This document shows positions 27,246 to 37,031 of a stretch of DNA of 64,000 nucleotides, piece after piece. Below the pieces are notes generated by a model, which had not been told where the DNA came from, did no database searches, and was given only the letters and a program-made list of their open reading frames with translations. The position numbers and the translations under genes were made by a program. Source of the DNA: Isoalcanivorax indicus (lineage in GTDB: Bacteria; Pseudomonadota; Gammaproteobacteria; Pseudomonadales; Alcanivoracaceae); the NCBI RefSeq assembly GCF_003259185.1, contig NZ_QGMP01000001.1:1922001-1986000 (forward strand), read 5' to 3'. Numbering within the stretch: the first letter of the stretch is position 1; each line of letters opens with the position of its first letter.

Positions 27246-28472
27246 ATGAGTGCGGATCAATCCCTGATTCTCAAGTCCGAAAAGCTCAAGGGTGTATGTT
27301 ACGACATCCGCGGCCCGGTGATGCGTGAAGCCAACCGCATGGAAGAAGACGGCCACCGGATCATCAAGCTGAATATCGGCAACCCGGCGCCGTTCGGTTT
27401 TGGCGCGCCGGACGAGATTCTGCAGGACGTGATTCACAATCTGGCAGACTCCACCGGCTACTGCCATTCCAAGGGGCTGTTCCCGGCACGCAAGGCGGTG
27501 ATGCACTACTGCCAGGAAAAGGGCATCGACGGTGTCACCATTGATGACATCATCCTCGGCAACGGCGTCTCTGAACTGATCGTCATGGCCATGCAGGCGC
27601 TGGTCAACAACGGTGACGAGATCCTGATTCCGGCACCGGACTACCCGCTCTGGACCGCCGCCGTGCGCCTGTCCGGCGGCACCCCGGTGCATTACCTGTG
27701 CGACGAACAGCAGGACTGGCAACCGGCACTGGATGACATCCGCGCCAAGATCAACCACCGCACCCGGGCGCTGGTGATCATCAACCCGAACAACCCCACC
27801 GGCGCCAACTACAGCCCGGCGTTTCTTGAAGAACTGCTGGAGCTGGCCCGGCAGCATAACCTGATCGTGTTTGCCGACGAGATCTACGACAAGATCCTGT
27901 ACGACGGCGAGCAGCACACCTCCATTGCGGCCATGGCCGATGACCTGCTGTGCGTGACCTTCAACGGCCTGTCAAAAAGCTACCGCGTGGCGGGCTTCCG
28001 GGCGGGCTGGATGATCATCTCCGGCACCAAACACCGTGCGGCAGACTTTATTGAAGGCCTGGAAATGCTGGCCTCCATGCGCCTGTGCGCCAACGTACCG
28101 GCCCAGCATGCCATCCAGACCGCCCTGGGCGGCTACCAGAGCATCAACGATCTGGTGTTGCCCACCGGGCGCCTGGGCAAGCAGCGTGATCTGGCCGTGT
28201 CCCTGCTCAACGACATCCCCGGCGTGTCCTGCGTGACGCCCCGTTCGGCGCTGTACCTGTTCCCGCGCCTGGACCCGAACCTCTACCCGATCGAGGATGA
28301 TGAAGCCTTTGCCCTGGACCTGCTGCGCCAGGAGAAGGTCCTGGTTGTCCAGGGCACGGCCTTCAACTGGCCGAAGCCGGATCACTTCCGCATCGTCTTC
28401 CTGCCGAACGTGGATGACCTGACAGAATCCATCCAGCGTATCGGCAACTACCTGGAACGACTCAGAAAATAA
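27246..28472 (+). CDS. alaA: Alanine transaminase AlaA
   Basis: A 408-residue class I PLP aminotransferase that makes alanine from pyruvate and glutamate. The N-terminal [19 protein letters not shown] is typical of AlaA, the cofactor Lys244 lies in [14 protein letters not shown], and [12 protein letters not shown] is conserved. The start ATG at 27246 removes an implausible upstream extension. It overlaps the next gene by one base (TAATG). The alaA-htpX-msrB neighbourhood is common in pseudomonads and relatives. Confidence 0.95.
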   Translation: MSADQSLILKSEKLKGVCYDIRGPVMREANRMEEDGHRIIKLNIGNPAPFGFGAPDEILQDVIHNLADSTGYCHSKGLFPARKAVMHYCQEKGIDGVTIDDIILGNGVSELIVMAMQALVNNGDEILIPAPDYPLWTAAVRLSGGTPVHYLCDEQQDWQPALDDIRAKINHRTRALVIINPNNPTGANYSPAFLEELLELARQHNLIVFADEIYDKILYDGEQHTSIAAMADDLLCVTFNGLSKSYRVAGFRAGWMIISGTKHRAADFIEGLEMLASMRLCANVPAQHAIQTALGGYQSINDLVLPTGRLGKQRDLAVSLLNDIPGVSCVTPRSALYLFPRLDPNLYPIEDDEAFALDLLRQEKVLVVQGTAFNWPKPDHFRIVFLPNVDDLTESIQRIGNYLERLRK

Positions 28473-28975
28473 TGGCGGACCTTCACATCGACGACTTCTG
28501 CCGCGATGCGGCCCGCATCCTGATGCACCTGTACAACGGCTTTCCCCGCCCACAGGCGGTGTACGTGGAGGACATCTCCGGGCCCGATGAACCCGACGAG
28601 GTCGGCCTGCATTCACGACGCTATATGGCCTGCCTGGGCACCATGCTGTGGCTGGCCGATGAAGGCTTCCTGCGTTACGCCAACCTGATCTATCAGGACG
28701 GTATCGATCAGGCGGTGCTGACCAACAAGGCGTTCGTGCTGCTGAGTGCGGCCAGCGACGTACAGCTGGCCCCCCTGCAACCGGAACTGCCGCGTTCCCT
28801 GCTGGCCGAGCGGCGCACCCTGGTGGAGCAGATCCGCACCGCCCTGCGGGCCGGTACCTCTGATGACATCAGCACCATCATGCGCTTCTTTCTGTCACGT
28901 CGGCCGGACGCCGTCATCAGCCCCGCCGCTGTGGAGCAATTTCCATCCGGCGGTTGTCAGACCGATATCACTTGA
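28472..28975 (+). CDS. Conserved hypothetical protein linked to alaA
   Basis: A 167-residue soluble, mostly helical protein with no signal peptide or recognised motif. The segment MHLYNGFPRPQAVYVEDISG is followed by a helical body with GTMLWLADEGFLRY. The start codon shares one base with the alaA stop, so it is translationally coupled. I do not recognise a characterised family. A role related to alanine metabolism or to HtpX cannot be inferred beyond the co-transcription. Confidence 0.8.
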   Translation: MADLHIDDFCRDAARILMHLYNGFPRPQAVYVEDISGPDEPDEVGLHSRRYMACLGTMLWLADEGFLRYANLIYQDGIDQAVLTNKAFVLLSAASDVQLAPLQPELPRSLLAERRTLVEQIRTALRAGTSDDISTIMRFFLSRRPDAVISPAAVEQFPSGGCQTDIT

Positions 28976-29038
28976 AAACCAGGCAAAACCCCACAATATT
29001 GAGGGGCAACGCATAACTCGACTGGAGATTGCACAACA

Positions 29039-29932
29039 ATGATGCGAATCGGCCTCTTTCTGCTGACTAACCTTGCGGTACTGGTAGTGGCGGGTATTGT
29101 TCTGAGCCTGCTGGGCGTGGATTCCACGCTGCAGTCCAACGGCGTGGACCTGGATCTGCAGGCCCTGCTGATCTTCAGTGCCGTGTTCGGTATCTCCGGC
29201 TCCCTCATCTCGCTGCTCATGTCCAAGTGGATGGCCAAGCGCGCCGCCCGCGTGCGGATCATCGACCAGCCGCGCACCCCTGGCGAGCAGTGGCTGGTGG
29301 CCACCGTGCGCGAGCTGTCCACCAAAGCCGGCATCCAGATGCCGGAAGTGGGCATCTTCCCGGCCCAGCAGGCGAACGCCTTCGCCACCGGCTGGAACCG
29401 CAACAAGGCCCTGGTCGCCGTCTCCGAGGGCATGCTCCAGCGCTTCTCGCCGGACGAAGTCCGCGCGGTCATGGCCCACGAAATCGGCCACGTGGCCAAC
29501 GGGGATATGGTCACGCTGGCGCTGGTTCAGGGCGTGGTGAACACCTTCGTGATCTTCTTCTCCCGCATCATCGGTCATGTCGTCGACCGGGTGGTGTTCA
29601 AGACCGAGCGGGGTTATGGCCCGGGTTACTACATCACGTCCATCGTGGCGCAGATCATGCTGGGCATTCTCGCGTCCGCCATCGTCATGTGGTTCTCCCG
29701 CTTCCGTGAATACCGCGCCGATGCCGCGGGTGCGCAGCTGGCCAACCGCCAGGGCATGATTTCGGCTCTGGAGCACCTGAAAGCCGAATCCGGCGTACCG
29801 AACCAGATGCCGGAATCCATGACCGCCTTCGGTATCAACATGGGCGTGCGCAAGGGCATGAAAGCCATGTTCGCCTCGCACCCGCCGCTGGACGACCGGA
29901 TCGCCGCCCTGCGCGAAAATCGCCACGGCTGA
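29039..29932 (+). CDS. htpX: Membrane zinc protease HtpX
   Basis: A 297-residue M48 inner membrane protease that removes damaged membrane proteins. Two N-terminal helices (about 5-25 and 42-62), the zinc motif HEIGH (His147, Glu148, His151), two further helices, then [11 protein letters not shown] with the third ligand Glu. The C-terminal [13 protein letters not shown] is typical. Two adjacent ATG codons (29039, 29042) occur at the start. A strong terminator follows. In E. coli it is induced by envelope stress. Confidence 0.97.
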   Translation: MMRIGLFLLTNLAVLVVAGIVLSLLGVDSTLQSNGVDLDLQALLIFSAVFGISGSLISLLMSKWMAKRAARVRIIDQPRTPGEQWLVATVRELSTKAGIQMPEVGIFPAQQANAFATGWNRNKALVAVSEGMLQRFSPDEVRAVMAHEIGHVANGDMVTLALVQGVVNTFVIFFSRIIGHVVDRVVFKTERGYGPGYYITSIVAQIMLGILASAIVMWFSRFREYRADAAGAQLANRQGMISALEHLKAESGVPNQMPESMTAFGINMGVRKGMKAMFASHPPLDDRIAALRENRHG

Positions 29933-29950
29933 TTCCACCCGTCATCAACA

Positions 29951-29979
29951 AAAAGCCCGGTACACCACCGGGCTTTTTT
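29951..29979. terminator. Bidirectional terminator between htpX and the AcoX-like gene
   Basis: An eight-pair stem (AGCCCGGT 29954-29961 with ACCGGGCT 29967-29974, loop ACACC) has an A run before it and a T run after it, so it can end transcripts from both directions. Confidence 0.9.
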
Positions 29980-30003
29980 GTTGGTGCCACCATGCAGGCT
30001 GCG

Positions 30004-31152
30004 CTACGGCGTACCGGCATCCGTGGCGACACGGTAAAGCACTTCGTCTTCGTAGCCAGCGATGACCGGCAGCAGGCCACACAGGGCCCGGTCCAGCGCC
30101 GCATCGCCGGTATCCACCAGCAAGGGCCGCCCGCCCAGCGACGCGAGCTTGCTGCGCGTCGCCAGCACATGCAGGTTGTCGCGGCCCACACGGCGAATCA
30201 CTGCCGGGCTGAGCTGCTGGTTCCCCCGCCCGAACAGATGGCCCTGCCCCCCGATCACCGTCAGCACCGCCCGCGCAGGCCCGTCACCCAGTTGCGCCAG
30301 AATCTGGTCGGCCGTGACGTCGCTGGCCAGCAGGGCGCCATCGCGCACCAGATCCACCCCCAGCAGGGTATTCGGCAGACCCAACTGGGCCATCAGCTCG
30401 GCTACGGTCGAGCCTGAGCCCATCAGATACGTCACCCCAGGCGCCAGACGCTCTACCAGCCAGGCGCAGGCTTCCGTCACCTGCAAGTCCTCCTGCTCCG
30501 GCGCCCCGCACTTCACCTGCTGCAGCAGTTGCGCATCCGCGGGCACGGTCAGGCTGCCGTAGTAACGTGCCCGCACCTGCCCGGCACGGAAGGCCTCCTC
30601 GTCGATATCGCGCACCTCGCCCTCGGTGACATTCACCATCTCGCCCCGGGCCAGCGCCACCAGCAGGCGCCCCGCCGCTTCCGGGTTCACCGCGTAAACC
30701 GCTGAATGCATCTTGCAGCCCGCCGGAATACCCAGCACCGGCACCGCCGCGCCGACACTGTCCAGCACATCCCGCGCCGTACCATCGCCGCCGGCAAACA
30801 GCAGCACGTCTATGCCCGCCGCCAGCAGGGCAGCGGCGGCGGCCCGTGTATCCCCGGCGGAGGTCATGCCCGCGCCCGGCTGGCCAACGACCTCCGCGGA
30901 CAGTCCTGCGGCATCCGCCCACCGGGCGCCCATATCGCCCCCCCAGACCCGCAGCCGCACCGGCACCTGCGCCTCGGCCAGCAACGCCAGCGCCCGCTGT
31001 GTGCGTGGCCCGGCCTGCGGCACCGCCCCCCGCGCCAGCGCCTCCTGCACCACCTGCGCGCCGTCGCTGCCCTTGAGCGCCACGGCACCGCCCAGCCCGG
31101 CGCAGGGGTTGACCAGAAGACCGATAACCAGCGGATTTTCCTGAGAATTCAT
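30004..31152 (-). CDS. ATP-NAD kinase-fold protein (AcoX-like)
   Basis: A 382-residue protein with the NAD kinase/diacylglycerol kinase fold. The GGDGTARDV motif near residue 120 matches the GGDGT nucleotide-binding loop, IPAGCKMHSAVYA follows, and GSGSTVAELM lies in the C-terminal half. This long branch includes AcoX, found next to acetoin dehydrogenase genes, but here no acetoin genes are nearby. Whether it phosphorylates NAD is unknown. Its 3' end is served by the terminator at 29951-29979. Confidence 0.85.
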   Translation of the reverse strand: MNSQENPLVIGLLVNPCAGLGGAVALKGSDGAQVVQEALARGAVPQAGPRTQRALALLAEAQVPVRLRVWGGDMGARWADAAGLSAEVVGQPGAGMTSAGDTRAAAAALLAAGIDVLLFAGGDGTARDVLDSVGAAVPVLGIPAGCKMHSAVYAVNPEAAGRLLVALARGEMVNVTEGEVRDIDEEAFRAGQVRARYYGSLTVPADAQLLQQVKCGAPEQEDLQVTEACAWLVERLAPGVTYLMGSGSTVAELMAQLGLPNTLLGVDLVRDGALLASDVTADQILAQLGDGPARAVLTVIGGQGHLFGRGNQQLSPAVIRRVGRDNLHVLATRSKLASLGGRPLLVDTGDAALDRALCGLLPVIAGYEDEVLYRVATDAGTP

Positions 31153-31278
31153 ACGGGTGTCATATCTCGAAACAATACTTCACTTGGAGGCAGCAGGAGA
31201 CCGGCGTTAGGGTAATCCTGTCGGCAAGCCCCACGGGCTGCAGCCTTCAACATCATCAGCCCCCATTAAAGGTGCTCC

Positions 31279-31467
31279 ATGAGCCAGAAAACCGCGAAAC
31301 TGTACGCCGTAAAGCAGAAGCCGGATTTCCACGGTGCGGCCCTCATTGATGCCCAGGGGCGCGAAATCCCGATCACGGAAGACATGATACAGCAGGCCTG
31401 CGAGCGCCTCGAACATGTCTGGCATTATCCTGCACCGTCCCACGCGGCACACCACCGCGCGGGCTGA
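31279..31467 (+). CDS. PA1571-type small protein
   Basis: A 62-residue protein whose core FHGAALIDAQGREIPITEDM followed by IQQACERLE matches the small PA1571 family of pseudomonads and relatives. It has no signal or membrane segment. A strong terminator 68 bases downstream confirms a separate short transcript. Function unknown. Confidence 0.75.
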   Translation: MSQKTAKLYAVKQKPDFHGAALIDAQGREIPITEDMIQQACERLEHVWHYPAPSHAAHHRAG

Positions 31468-31534
31468 TAGCGTCGGCGCCTGCACGCCGTCCCTGTCCGC
31501 AGTAATCAGTACCCTGTAGCAGTAAGGTCCGAAC

Positions 31535-31567
31535 GCCCGGTGTATACCCCTGACACCGGGCTTTTTT
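31535..31567 (+). terminator. Terminator after the PA1571-type gene
   Basis: A nine-pair stem (GCCCGGTGT 31535-31543 with ACACCGGGC 31553-31561) followed by six T. It also separates this gene from pdxB on the other strand. Confidence 0.9.
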
Positions 31568-31578
31568 ATGTGCCCGGT

Positions 31579-32739
31579 TTACGTGTCAGATTCCGGTGCA
31601 CGGCGGATTGTCACGCCCAGCGCGGCCAGTAGCGGCTGCCAGCGCGGCGCCACCAGACCCTCCACCGTCACCCCTGCCAGTTCGTGCCGCACCGGAAACT
31701 GCCTGCGCAAGCGATCGAAGCCTGCTGCCTTGCCTTCCGGGTCGTCCTCCGCCAGCACCGCCGCCAGCGCGGCATGGGTATCACGCATATCCCAGCGCTG
31801 GCGCAACAGCGCCAGCACATCCTCAGGCCCGGTCACACCCGCCTGCCAGCGCATCGGGGCAGGCTCGATCTGCGAGGACACCGCAGGTGGCACCCCGAGG
31901 TGCTCACACAGCGCCTGGTAGACCATCAATGAGCCCCGAGTGCGTCCCTCCACACTGTATCCGGCGATATGGGGACTGCCCCGACGCACCCGCGCAAACA
32001 GCTCGGCGGGGACCTGCGGCTCGGTTTCCCATACATCCAGCACCACAGAAGGGCCGCCGGACGCCAATCGGGCCAGCAACGCAGCGTTATCGATCACCGG
32101 CCCACGGCTGCTGTTGATGAGCAGCTGGGCTGGCCCCAGACGCGCCAGCGCAACCGCATCCAGCAGATGACGTGTGGCATGCGGGCCCTGCTCTGTGAGC
32201 GGCACATGCAGCGTGACGACATCACAGGTCAGCACCTCGTCCAGCGGCTCATCCAGCGCCAGGCCGTCGCCGTCCATGCGCTCCCCTGCCGCCACCCGGG
32301 GCGGATCGCAACCCCGCACCTGGCATCCCGCAGCGGCCAGCAGCCGTGCCACGCGCCCGCCGGCATTGCCGACACCGACCACGCCCACCGACAGCGAATC
32401 CAGCGAACGGCCCTGCTCACAGGCCCATTCCAGCACCGCCTGCAATACGTACTCGGCCACCGCCATGGCATTGCAGCCCGGCGCATGGGCAAAGCCGATG
32501 CCCGCCTGCGCCAACCAGGCCGTGTCCACATGATCGGTACCAATGGTGGCAGAACCGACAAAGCGCACGGGCGTATTCGCCAGCAAGGCGGCATCCACCC
32601 GGGTCACGGAGCGCACCAGCAGCACCTGTGCTTCGCGCAGATCGGCCTGCGTCAGCCCACGACCGGCACAGCGCGTGACCTCACCCAGGGGCGCAAACAG
32701 CGCCAGGGCGGGCATGTTTTCATCGGCGGTGATCTTCAT
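31579..32739 (-). CDS. pdxB: Erythronate-4-phosphate dehydrogenase
   Basis: A 386-residue D-2-hydroxyacid dehydrogenase acting in the DXP-independent branch of pyridoxal 5'-phosphate synthesis. The N-terminal MKITADENMPALALFAPLGE, the APGCNAMAVAEYV block, the NAD-binding VGVVGVGNAGGRVA and the LLINSSRGPVIDN region are all standard, and the C-terminal PdxB dimerisation domain (about 300-380) is present. Stands alone. Confidence 0.96.
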   Translation of the reverse strand: MKITADENMPALALFAPLGEVTRCAGRGLTQADLREAQVLLVRSVTRVDAALLANTPVRFVGSATIGTDHVDTAWLAQAGIGFAHAPGCNAMAVAEYVLQAVLEWACEQGRSLDSLSVGVVGVGNAGGRVARLLAAAGCQVRGCDPPRVAAGERMDGDGLALDEPLDEVLTCDVVTLHVPLTEQGPHATRHLLDAVALARLGPAQLLINSSRGPVIDNAALLARLASGGPSVVLDVWETEPQVPAELFARVRRGSPHIAGYSVEGRTRGSLMVYQALCEHLGVPPAVSSQIEPAPMRWQAGVTGPEDVLALLRQRWDMRDTHAALAAVLAEDDPEGKAAGFDRLRRQFPVRHELAGVTVEGLVAPRWQPLLAALGVTIRRAPESDT

Positions 32740-32883
32740 GGTGTGGCGTCATCATCCGGCACGGCATCATTTTCCAGGCACAGGGGAACCCCGCAGTGCT
32801 GGGTATGCTCGCGAGTATAGACTGCCTTCAGACCATTGTTCAGGCTGTCTCACCCCCATCATTGATGAGCCATCATCCGGGCG

Positions 32884-33627
32884 TTATTCAGAAGCACCCG
32901 GCTCCAGCACACGCGTGATCACATAACCCACTTGCGCAATCGGCGCCAGATGATCATTGAACTGATAGTACTTGACGTCGTAGTGCCCCGGTTTCCAGGC
33001 AGATTCCGGCCTAAAACTGACCCAGTTCTGGTGAGCATCCGCAGTGATATTTTTCTGCGTGAACAGGAGCAGCCGACCGGTATCGCGGTGCTTCCAGCGA
33101 ATGAACACCTGCCCATCGTGGGGCACGACGCCATAGGTATCAAAATGCGCGAACAGGGTCTGACGAGGCTCAACCTCGAAGACATCCGTAGAAAAACCGG
33201 GAAACTCCCGAGAGCTTGACATAAAAGCCTGCCCTGAAAGGAGCGTGGAGGGATCAAACTCCTTCAATGCTTCTTCAACCAATCGGGTGGCAAAGGCTCG
33301 TCGGTCATGAATATGATCATTGAGATCACTGTCGCGAAGGACTCTGCGTAATTGCCGGTCGATTTCATGGTCCGGAAGTCGCTGAACCAGAGCAAGCAGA
33401 TGATCCGGGGCAAGCCCCTCAACATCCGCCAACAAATCCGACGTTTCTTCCGGGCTCTGGTCGCCTTGCGCTACTTGCAAAGCCAGAATCTGATCGCGCA
33501 AATGCTCATCATCTGCGAACCAGGAAACGTCTGGCGAGGCAGACTGGCTCGCCGTAGCAAGCCAGTAACCCGCACCAAACGCTGCCACTATGCAGGAAGC
33601 CAGCAACAGTCTATGCATGATGTGCAT
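32884..33627 (-). CDS. Membrane-anchored hypothetical protein
   Basis: A 247-residue protein with one N-terminal hydrophobic segment (RLLLASCIVAAFGAGYWLA), acting as an uncleaved anchor or signal. A helical, acidic middle (about 40-130) is followed by a beta-rich C-terminal domain with VFIRWKHRDTGRLLLF and WKPGHYDVKYY, which resembles an Ig-like or DUF2914-type domain. The ATG at 33627 is chosen over a TTG at 33642, neither having a good ribosome site. Function unknown. Confidence 0.7.
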   Translation of the reverse strand: MHIMHRLLLASCIVAAFGAGYWLATASQSASPDVSWFADDEHLRDQILALQVAQGDQSPEETSDLLADVEGLAPDHLLALVQRLPDHEIDRQLRRVLRDSDLNDHIHDRRAFATRLVEEALKEFDPSTLLSGQAFMSSSREFPGFSTDVFEVEPRQTLFAHFDTYGVVPHDGQVFIRWKHRDTGRLLLFTQKNITADAHQNWVSFRPESAWKPGHYDVKYYQFNDHLAPIAQVGYVITRVLEPGASE

Positions 33628-33648
33628 GGCGCGGCCGCCCAACCCTTG

Positions 33649-34083
33649 TCATTCACAATTCAGGGTTATGCCGTTGATACTCAAGCCATTGGAGAACTGA
33701 GACCCTGAGCTGACGACCTGAGGTGCGGTAAACCCCGTTCCGGTCAACAGCCTGATCGCGCTGCCAGAGGACACACAAACCCCGGTCTGATCATTGCCGG
33801 ACATCTGGAAAATGCATCCTGCGTCAGTCACAGTGACTGAGGTGCCGCTGACACTGCAATGCTCAGTGATCACCGGAGCATCGCCCGGGCAACCGGACTG
33901 GCAGGAACAACCGCTGCAATCGCCGCCCTGACAGTCAGTGAAAGCGGACTGGGAGGTGCAGTGATACGTCACACCACCGCTCGTGAAACTTCCGGAAAAA
34001 GAAGAGTCGCTACTGCCGCCGCCCCCACAACCGGCCAGCATAAACATCACCATAACGCCGAATACCAAGACAACCTTTTTCAT
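33649..34083 (-). CDS. Small Cys-rich lipoprotein
   Basis: A 144-residue lipoprotein with lipobox LAGC (Cys19), then a Gly/Ser linker and an unusual Cys cluster (DCQGGDCSGCSCQSGCPG) of five Cys in eighteen residues near 56-73. Three or four more Cys lie further on. The spacing suggests disulfide knots or a metal site. I do not recognise the family. The gene is 21 bases upstream of the anchored hypothetical protein on the same strand, so the two may form an operon. Confidence 0.7.
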   Translation of the reverse strand: MKKVVLVFGVMVMFMLAGCGGGGSSDSSFSGSFTSGGVTYHCTSQSAFTDCQGGDCSGCSCQSGCPGDAPVITEHCSVSGTSVTVTDAGCIFQMSGNDQTGVCVSSGSAIRLLTGTGFTAPQVVSSGSQFSNGLSINGITLNCE

Positions 34084-34581
34084 CCCCAAGGACTCCATTT
34101 CCAATGAAAGTTCAGAATTATAATCACACCCATAAACCGCAAAATCCTGACGCAGCGGTACCACCTGATACCGTCACGGGTGTCTTTTCAAAAGCAGAGA
34201 TGATGAGACAAGGAAACCGTATGCCAACGACATCGGTGATGCTGCGTACACGCTTCCTTGCCTGTTTCCCCATGCCCCCGGGAAAGACTGATCCTGCAGT
34301 GGCGGCGGAGTGTAAGAACAAAGCGAGATACAAAAAGTGACACGGCTCACAACTTGCAAACCAGGCGGCTCACCTCTCCCCGATGCATTTCAGCGGCCCT
34401 GGAACCCCTCAGGAGACCCGGAAGGCACGCAAGCGTTAGCACATGCTAACTTGATTTAAGCCTTTCTTCTCAGTTACAAATAGCTACATCCGCTGATCCC
34501 CGAGGGGAGGACGGTGGAGTCAGAACAATAAGAATGCCCATAACAAGAAGACTGGCAGCATCCAACATCAGGCCAATAACA
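34084..34581. other. Divergent intergenic region before the TPR/Ton-like operon
   Basis: About 500 bases without a credible gene, less GC-rich than its surroundings. It must hold the promoter of the nine-gene operon. A candidate is TTGATT at 34452-34457 with TTACAA 17 bases downstream, just after the palindrome at 34435-34450. Short open frames here lack ribosome sites and homology. Confidence 0.5.
34435..34450. promoter_or_regulatory. Palindrome upstream of the TPR/Ton-like operon
   Basis: GTTAGCACATGCTAAC has seven-base arms with a two-base centre. It lies immediately upstream of a weak -35-like TTGATT, so it could be a regulator site for the operon starting at 34582. No matching regulator is in the neighbourhood. 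Confidence 0.35.
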
Positions 34582-35115
34582 ATGAAAATTCGTAATGGAT
34601 TCATGGCCTTGGCGGTCATGTTCCTGCTCTCTCCGGGGTCCTCTGCCTATGCATCCGATGCACTGGCCGCCACACCACTGTCCCAGCGCATCGAAACCCT
34701 GCGCCAGGAAGTCCTTGCCCTGAACCGGGACATCACCCTGCTGGAGGAAGAGCTGCTCTACCCCAGCTCCCAGACGGCCGTGTTCCTGTCCGTGGATGTG
34801 GGCACCCCGATCCGGCTGGTGGACGTCAACCTGACCCTCAATGGTCAGCATGTCGGCTATCACTCCTATACCGAGCAGGAATTCGAGGCCCTGACCCAGG
34901 GCGGCATCCAGCGGCTGTTCAACGGCAACGTGAAAAGCGGCCGTAACGTGCTGGAAGCCACCATTACCGGCTACGACCCGCGCGGCAAGGACTACCAGCG
35001 CAACGCCACCTACACTTTCGAGAAAGGACCAGGACGCAAGTGGATCGAGTTGCGCGTCGTCGATGACCTCGACGCCATGCAGCATCGCTTCGAATTCCAC
35101 GAATGGGACCAGTGA
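34582..35115 (+). CDS. Periplasmic protein, first gene of the TPR/Ton-like operon
   Basis: A 177-residue exported protein: signal peptide from MKIRNGFMALAVMFLLSPGS to a site near SAYA, then a coiled-coil helix (SQRIETLRQEVLALNRDITL, about 35-60) and a beta-rich domain containing VDVGTPIRLVDVNLTLNGQH and ATITGYDPRGKDYQRN. The beta part looks like a PEGA- or Ig-type fold. The ATG at 34582 gives a good signal; an upstream ATG at 34534 would bury it. It precedes the first TPR gene by two bases. Role in the machine unknown. Confidence 0.78.
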   Translation: MKIRNGFMALAVMFLLSPGSSAYASDALAATPLSQRIETLRQEVLALNRDITLLEEELLYPSSQTAVFLSVDVGTPIRLVDVNLTLNGQHVGYHSYTEQEFEALTQGGIQRLFNGNVKSGRNVLEATITGYDPRGKDYQRNATYTFEKGPGRKWIELRVVDDLDAMQHRFEFHEWDQ

Positions 35116-35117
35116 CC

Positions 35118-37031
35118 ATGGCTCGCAATGCCCGGCTTGCCGCGCTGCTGGCCTGTCTCCTGACGTCCGCACCCGTTGTGGGGGGCAACCCTACACGGCT
35201 GGTGCTGTTTGACGATCTGCCCACCGGGCCCATGGCCCTGGGGAAAGAGGAGCAGCGCTACCTGGCGTTCGGCGAGGCGATCTTCGATTTCTACAGCGAT
35301 CGGCAGTTCAGCACCCTGTCCAGCCTGGTGGTGAACCAGGCGCGCGGCTTGTTCAACCCGGACACCACCTATGCCGAACTGCTGATGGGCGAGTTGTATG
35401 TCAGCTATGGCCTGCCGGGCGAGGCCGAAGCGATCTTCGACCGCTTGCTGCGCCAGGACATCCTCGCCCAGACGCGGGCGGAAACCTTCCTGCACAAGGC
35501 ACAATTGCATTATCGCCAGGGCGAATATGCCACGGCACGGCGGCTGCTGGAGAGCCGGGCCTTGCAGGCCCTGCCAGCGGAACTGGCCGGGCAACGCCAG
35601 CTGATGCTGGCCAATATCCTGATCAACGAAGCGGACTTTACCGGCGCCGCACGCCAGCTGGAATCCGTGGACCCGGGCAGCGTGGCCGGTGCCTATGCGC
35701 GCTATAACATGGCGGTGGCGCAACTGCGCGGCGGCGACATCAGCCGCGGCATGCGAGCCCTGTGGGAGGTGATCCGCCTTCCTCCGCAGGACGGCCAGAT
35801 CAATGCGCTGCGCGACCGCGCGGCCCTCACCGCCGGGCTCACTGCCCTGCGCGAGGGGCAGCCGGACGACGCCCGCAACGCGCTGCTGCAGGTGCGGGCC
35901 GATGGCCCTTTTTCCAATGAAGCCCTGATGGTGCTGGGGCTGGTCAACTTCGAACGCGGCGATGCCCGCGCGGCGCTGCCGCTGTGGCTGACCCTGGCGC
36001 GCCGTCACCCTGCCCATGAATCCGTACAGGAAGCCCTGCTGCTGGCGCCACGCGCCTACGAAGAACTGGGCGCCGACAATCAGGCTCTGGCCGGGTACCG
36101 CGTGGCGGCGGAGCGCTATCGCAGCGCACTGCATCAGGTAGAGCAAGCGATCCGCAACGTGGACCAGCCCGACTGGCTGAGCACGCTGGCCGATAACGGC
36201 GGGCAACGTCGCGACGTCGATCCGATGGCGCGCCTGACCCGTTTCGAGCAAGCCACCGGCGAAGAAATGCCCTATCTGTATGCCCTGTTTGCCAGCCACC
36301 GGTTTGCCGAACAGCATCATCAGTACCAGCAGATCGTGCGCCTGCGCGAGCTGCTGGAACGGCACCAGCGGGAATTGCCCGTGCTGATCGACACCGCCCT
36401 GCAACGGCAACGGCAGCAGGAACGTGTCCTGGGCAATGCCGAGCAACGCCTGAAGGCACTACGCGCTCGCCAGGAACAGCTCAGCGAACAGGCGGAAATG
36501 CTCGCCATGGCCATGCCCTCGCGCCTGGATATGCAGGCCCCCCAGGACGTTGCCGACCTGCCGCAGTCGTTCATGTGGCAGCGGATCGAAGCCTTGACGG
36601 CACAGCCCATGGATGCCCGCCAGCGACAGCGGCTCGAACGGGTACGCGGCCTGCTGTTGTGGGAAATTGCCAACGACGCCGAACCCCGGCGCCGCGCCCA
36701 GAGTGAGCGCGTCAGCGGGCTGCGCGATGAAACACGCGTGCAAGGGCTGCGCACAGCCGCCCTGGCACAGCTGCTGACAGACAACCGCGAGGCATCGCGC
36801 AGCAATCTGCCCGCACGTCTGCGCGCGGAATCGACACGCATCGACGCTCTGCTCCGTGACACCGACGACACCCTGGCCGAGCTGGGCCAACAGCTCAAGA
36901 ACGAGGCGCTGCGGGTGCTCGCCGATCGTCGCGCCCGACTGGGTGAACAACTCGGCGAGGCCCATCTGGCCATCGCCCGTATTCAGGATGCCGCCTACAG
37001 TCGGCGTGGCACCGGGGAGGCACGCCCATGA
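35118..37031 (+). CDS. Periplasmic TPR protein of the Ton-like operon
   Basis: A 637-residue exported protein with a signal peptide (MARNARLAALLACLLTSAPV). The N-terminal half is TPR-like (YGLPGEAEAIFDRLL, LMVLGLVNFERGDARAALPL). The C-terminal third (about 420-630) is strongly Arg/Gln/Glu/Leu-rich and probably coiled coil. Proteins of this kind have been annotated as TPR components of a TonB system. It overlaps the next gene by four bases (37028-37031). Expected to be a scaffold in the periplasm. Confidence 0.85.
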   Translation: MARNARLAALLACLLTSAPVVGGNPTRLVLFDDLPTGPMALGKEEQRYLAFGEAIFDFYSDRQFSTLSSLVVNQARGLFNPDTTYAELLMGELYVSYGLPGEAEAIFDRLLRQDILAQTRAETFLHKAQLHYRQGEYATARRLLESRALQALPAELAGQRQLMLANILINEADFTGAARQLESVDPGSVAGAYARYNMAVAQLRGGDISRGMRALWEVIRLPPQDGQINALRDRAALTAGLTALREGQPDDARNALLQVRADGPFSNEALMVLGLVNFERGDARAALPLWLTLARRHPAHESVQEALLLAPRAYEELGADNQALAGYRVAAERYRSALHQVEQAIRNVDQPDWLSTLADNGGQRRDVDPMARLTRFEQATGEEMPYLYALFASHRFAEQHHQYQQIVRLRELLERHQRELPVLIDTALQRQRQQERVLGNAEQRLKALRARQEQLSEQAEMLAMAMPSRLDMQAPQDVADLPQSFMWQRIEALTAQPMDARQRQRLERVRGLLLWEIANDAEPRRRAQSERVSGLRDETRVQGLRTAALAQLLTDNREASRSNLPARLRAESTRIDALLRDTDDTLAELGQQLKNEALRVLADRRARLGEQLGEAHLAIARIQDAAYSRRGTGEARP

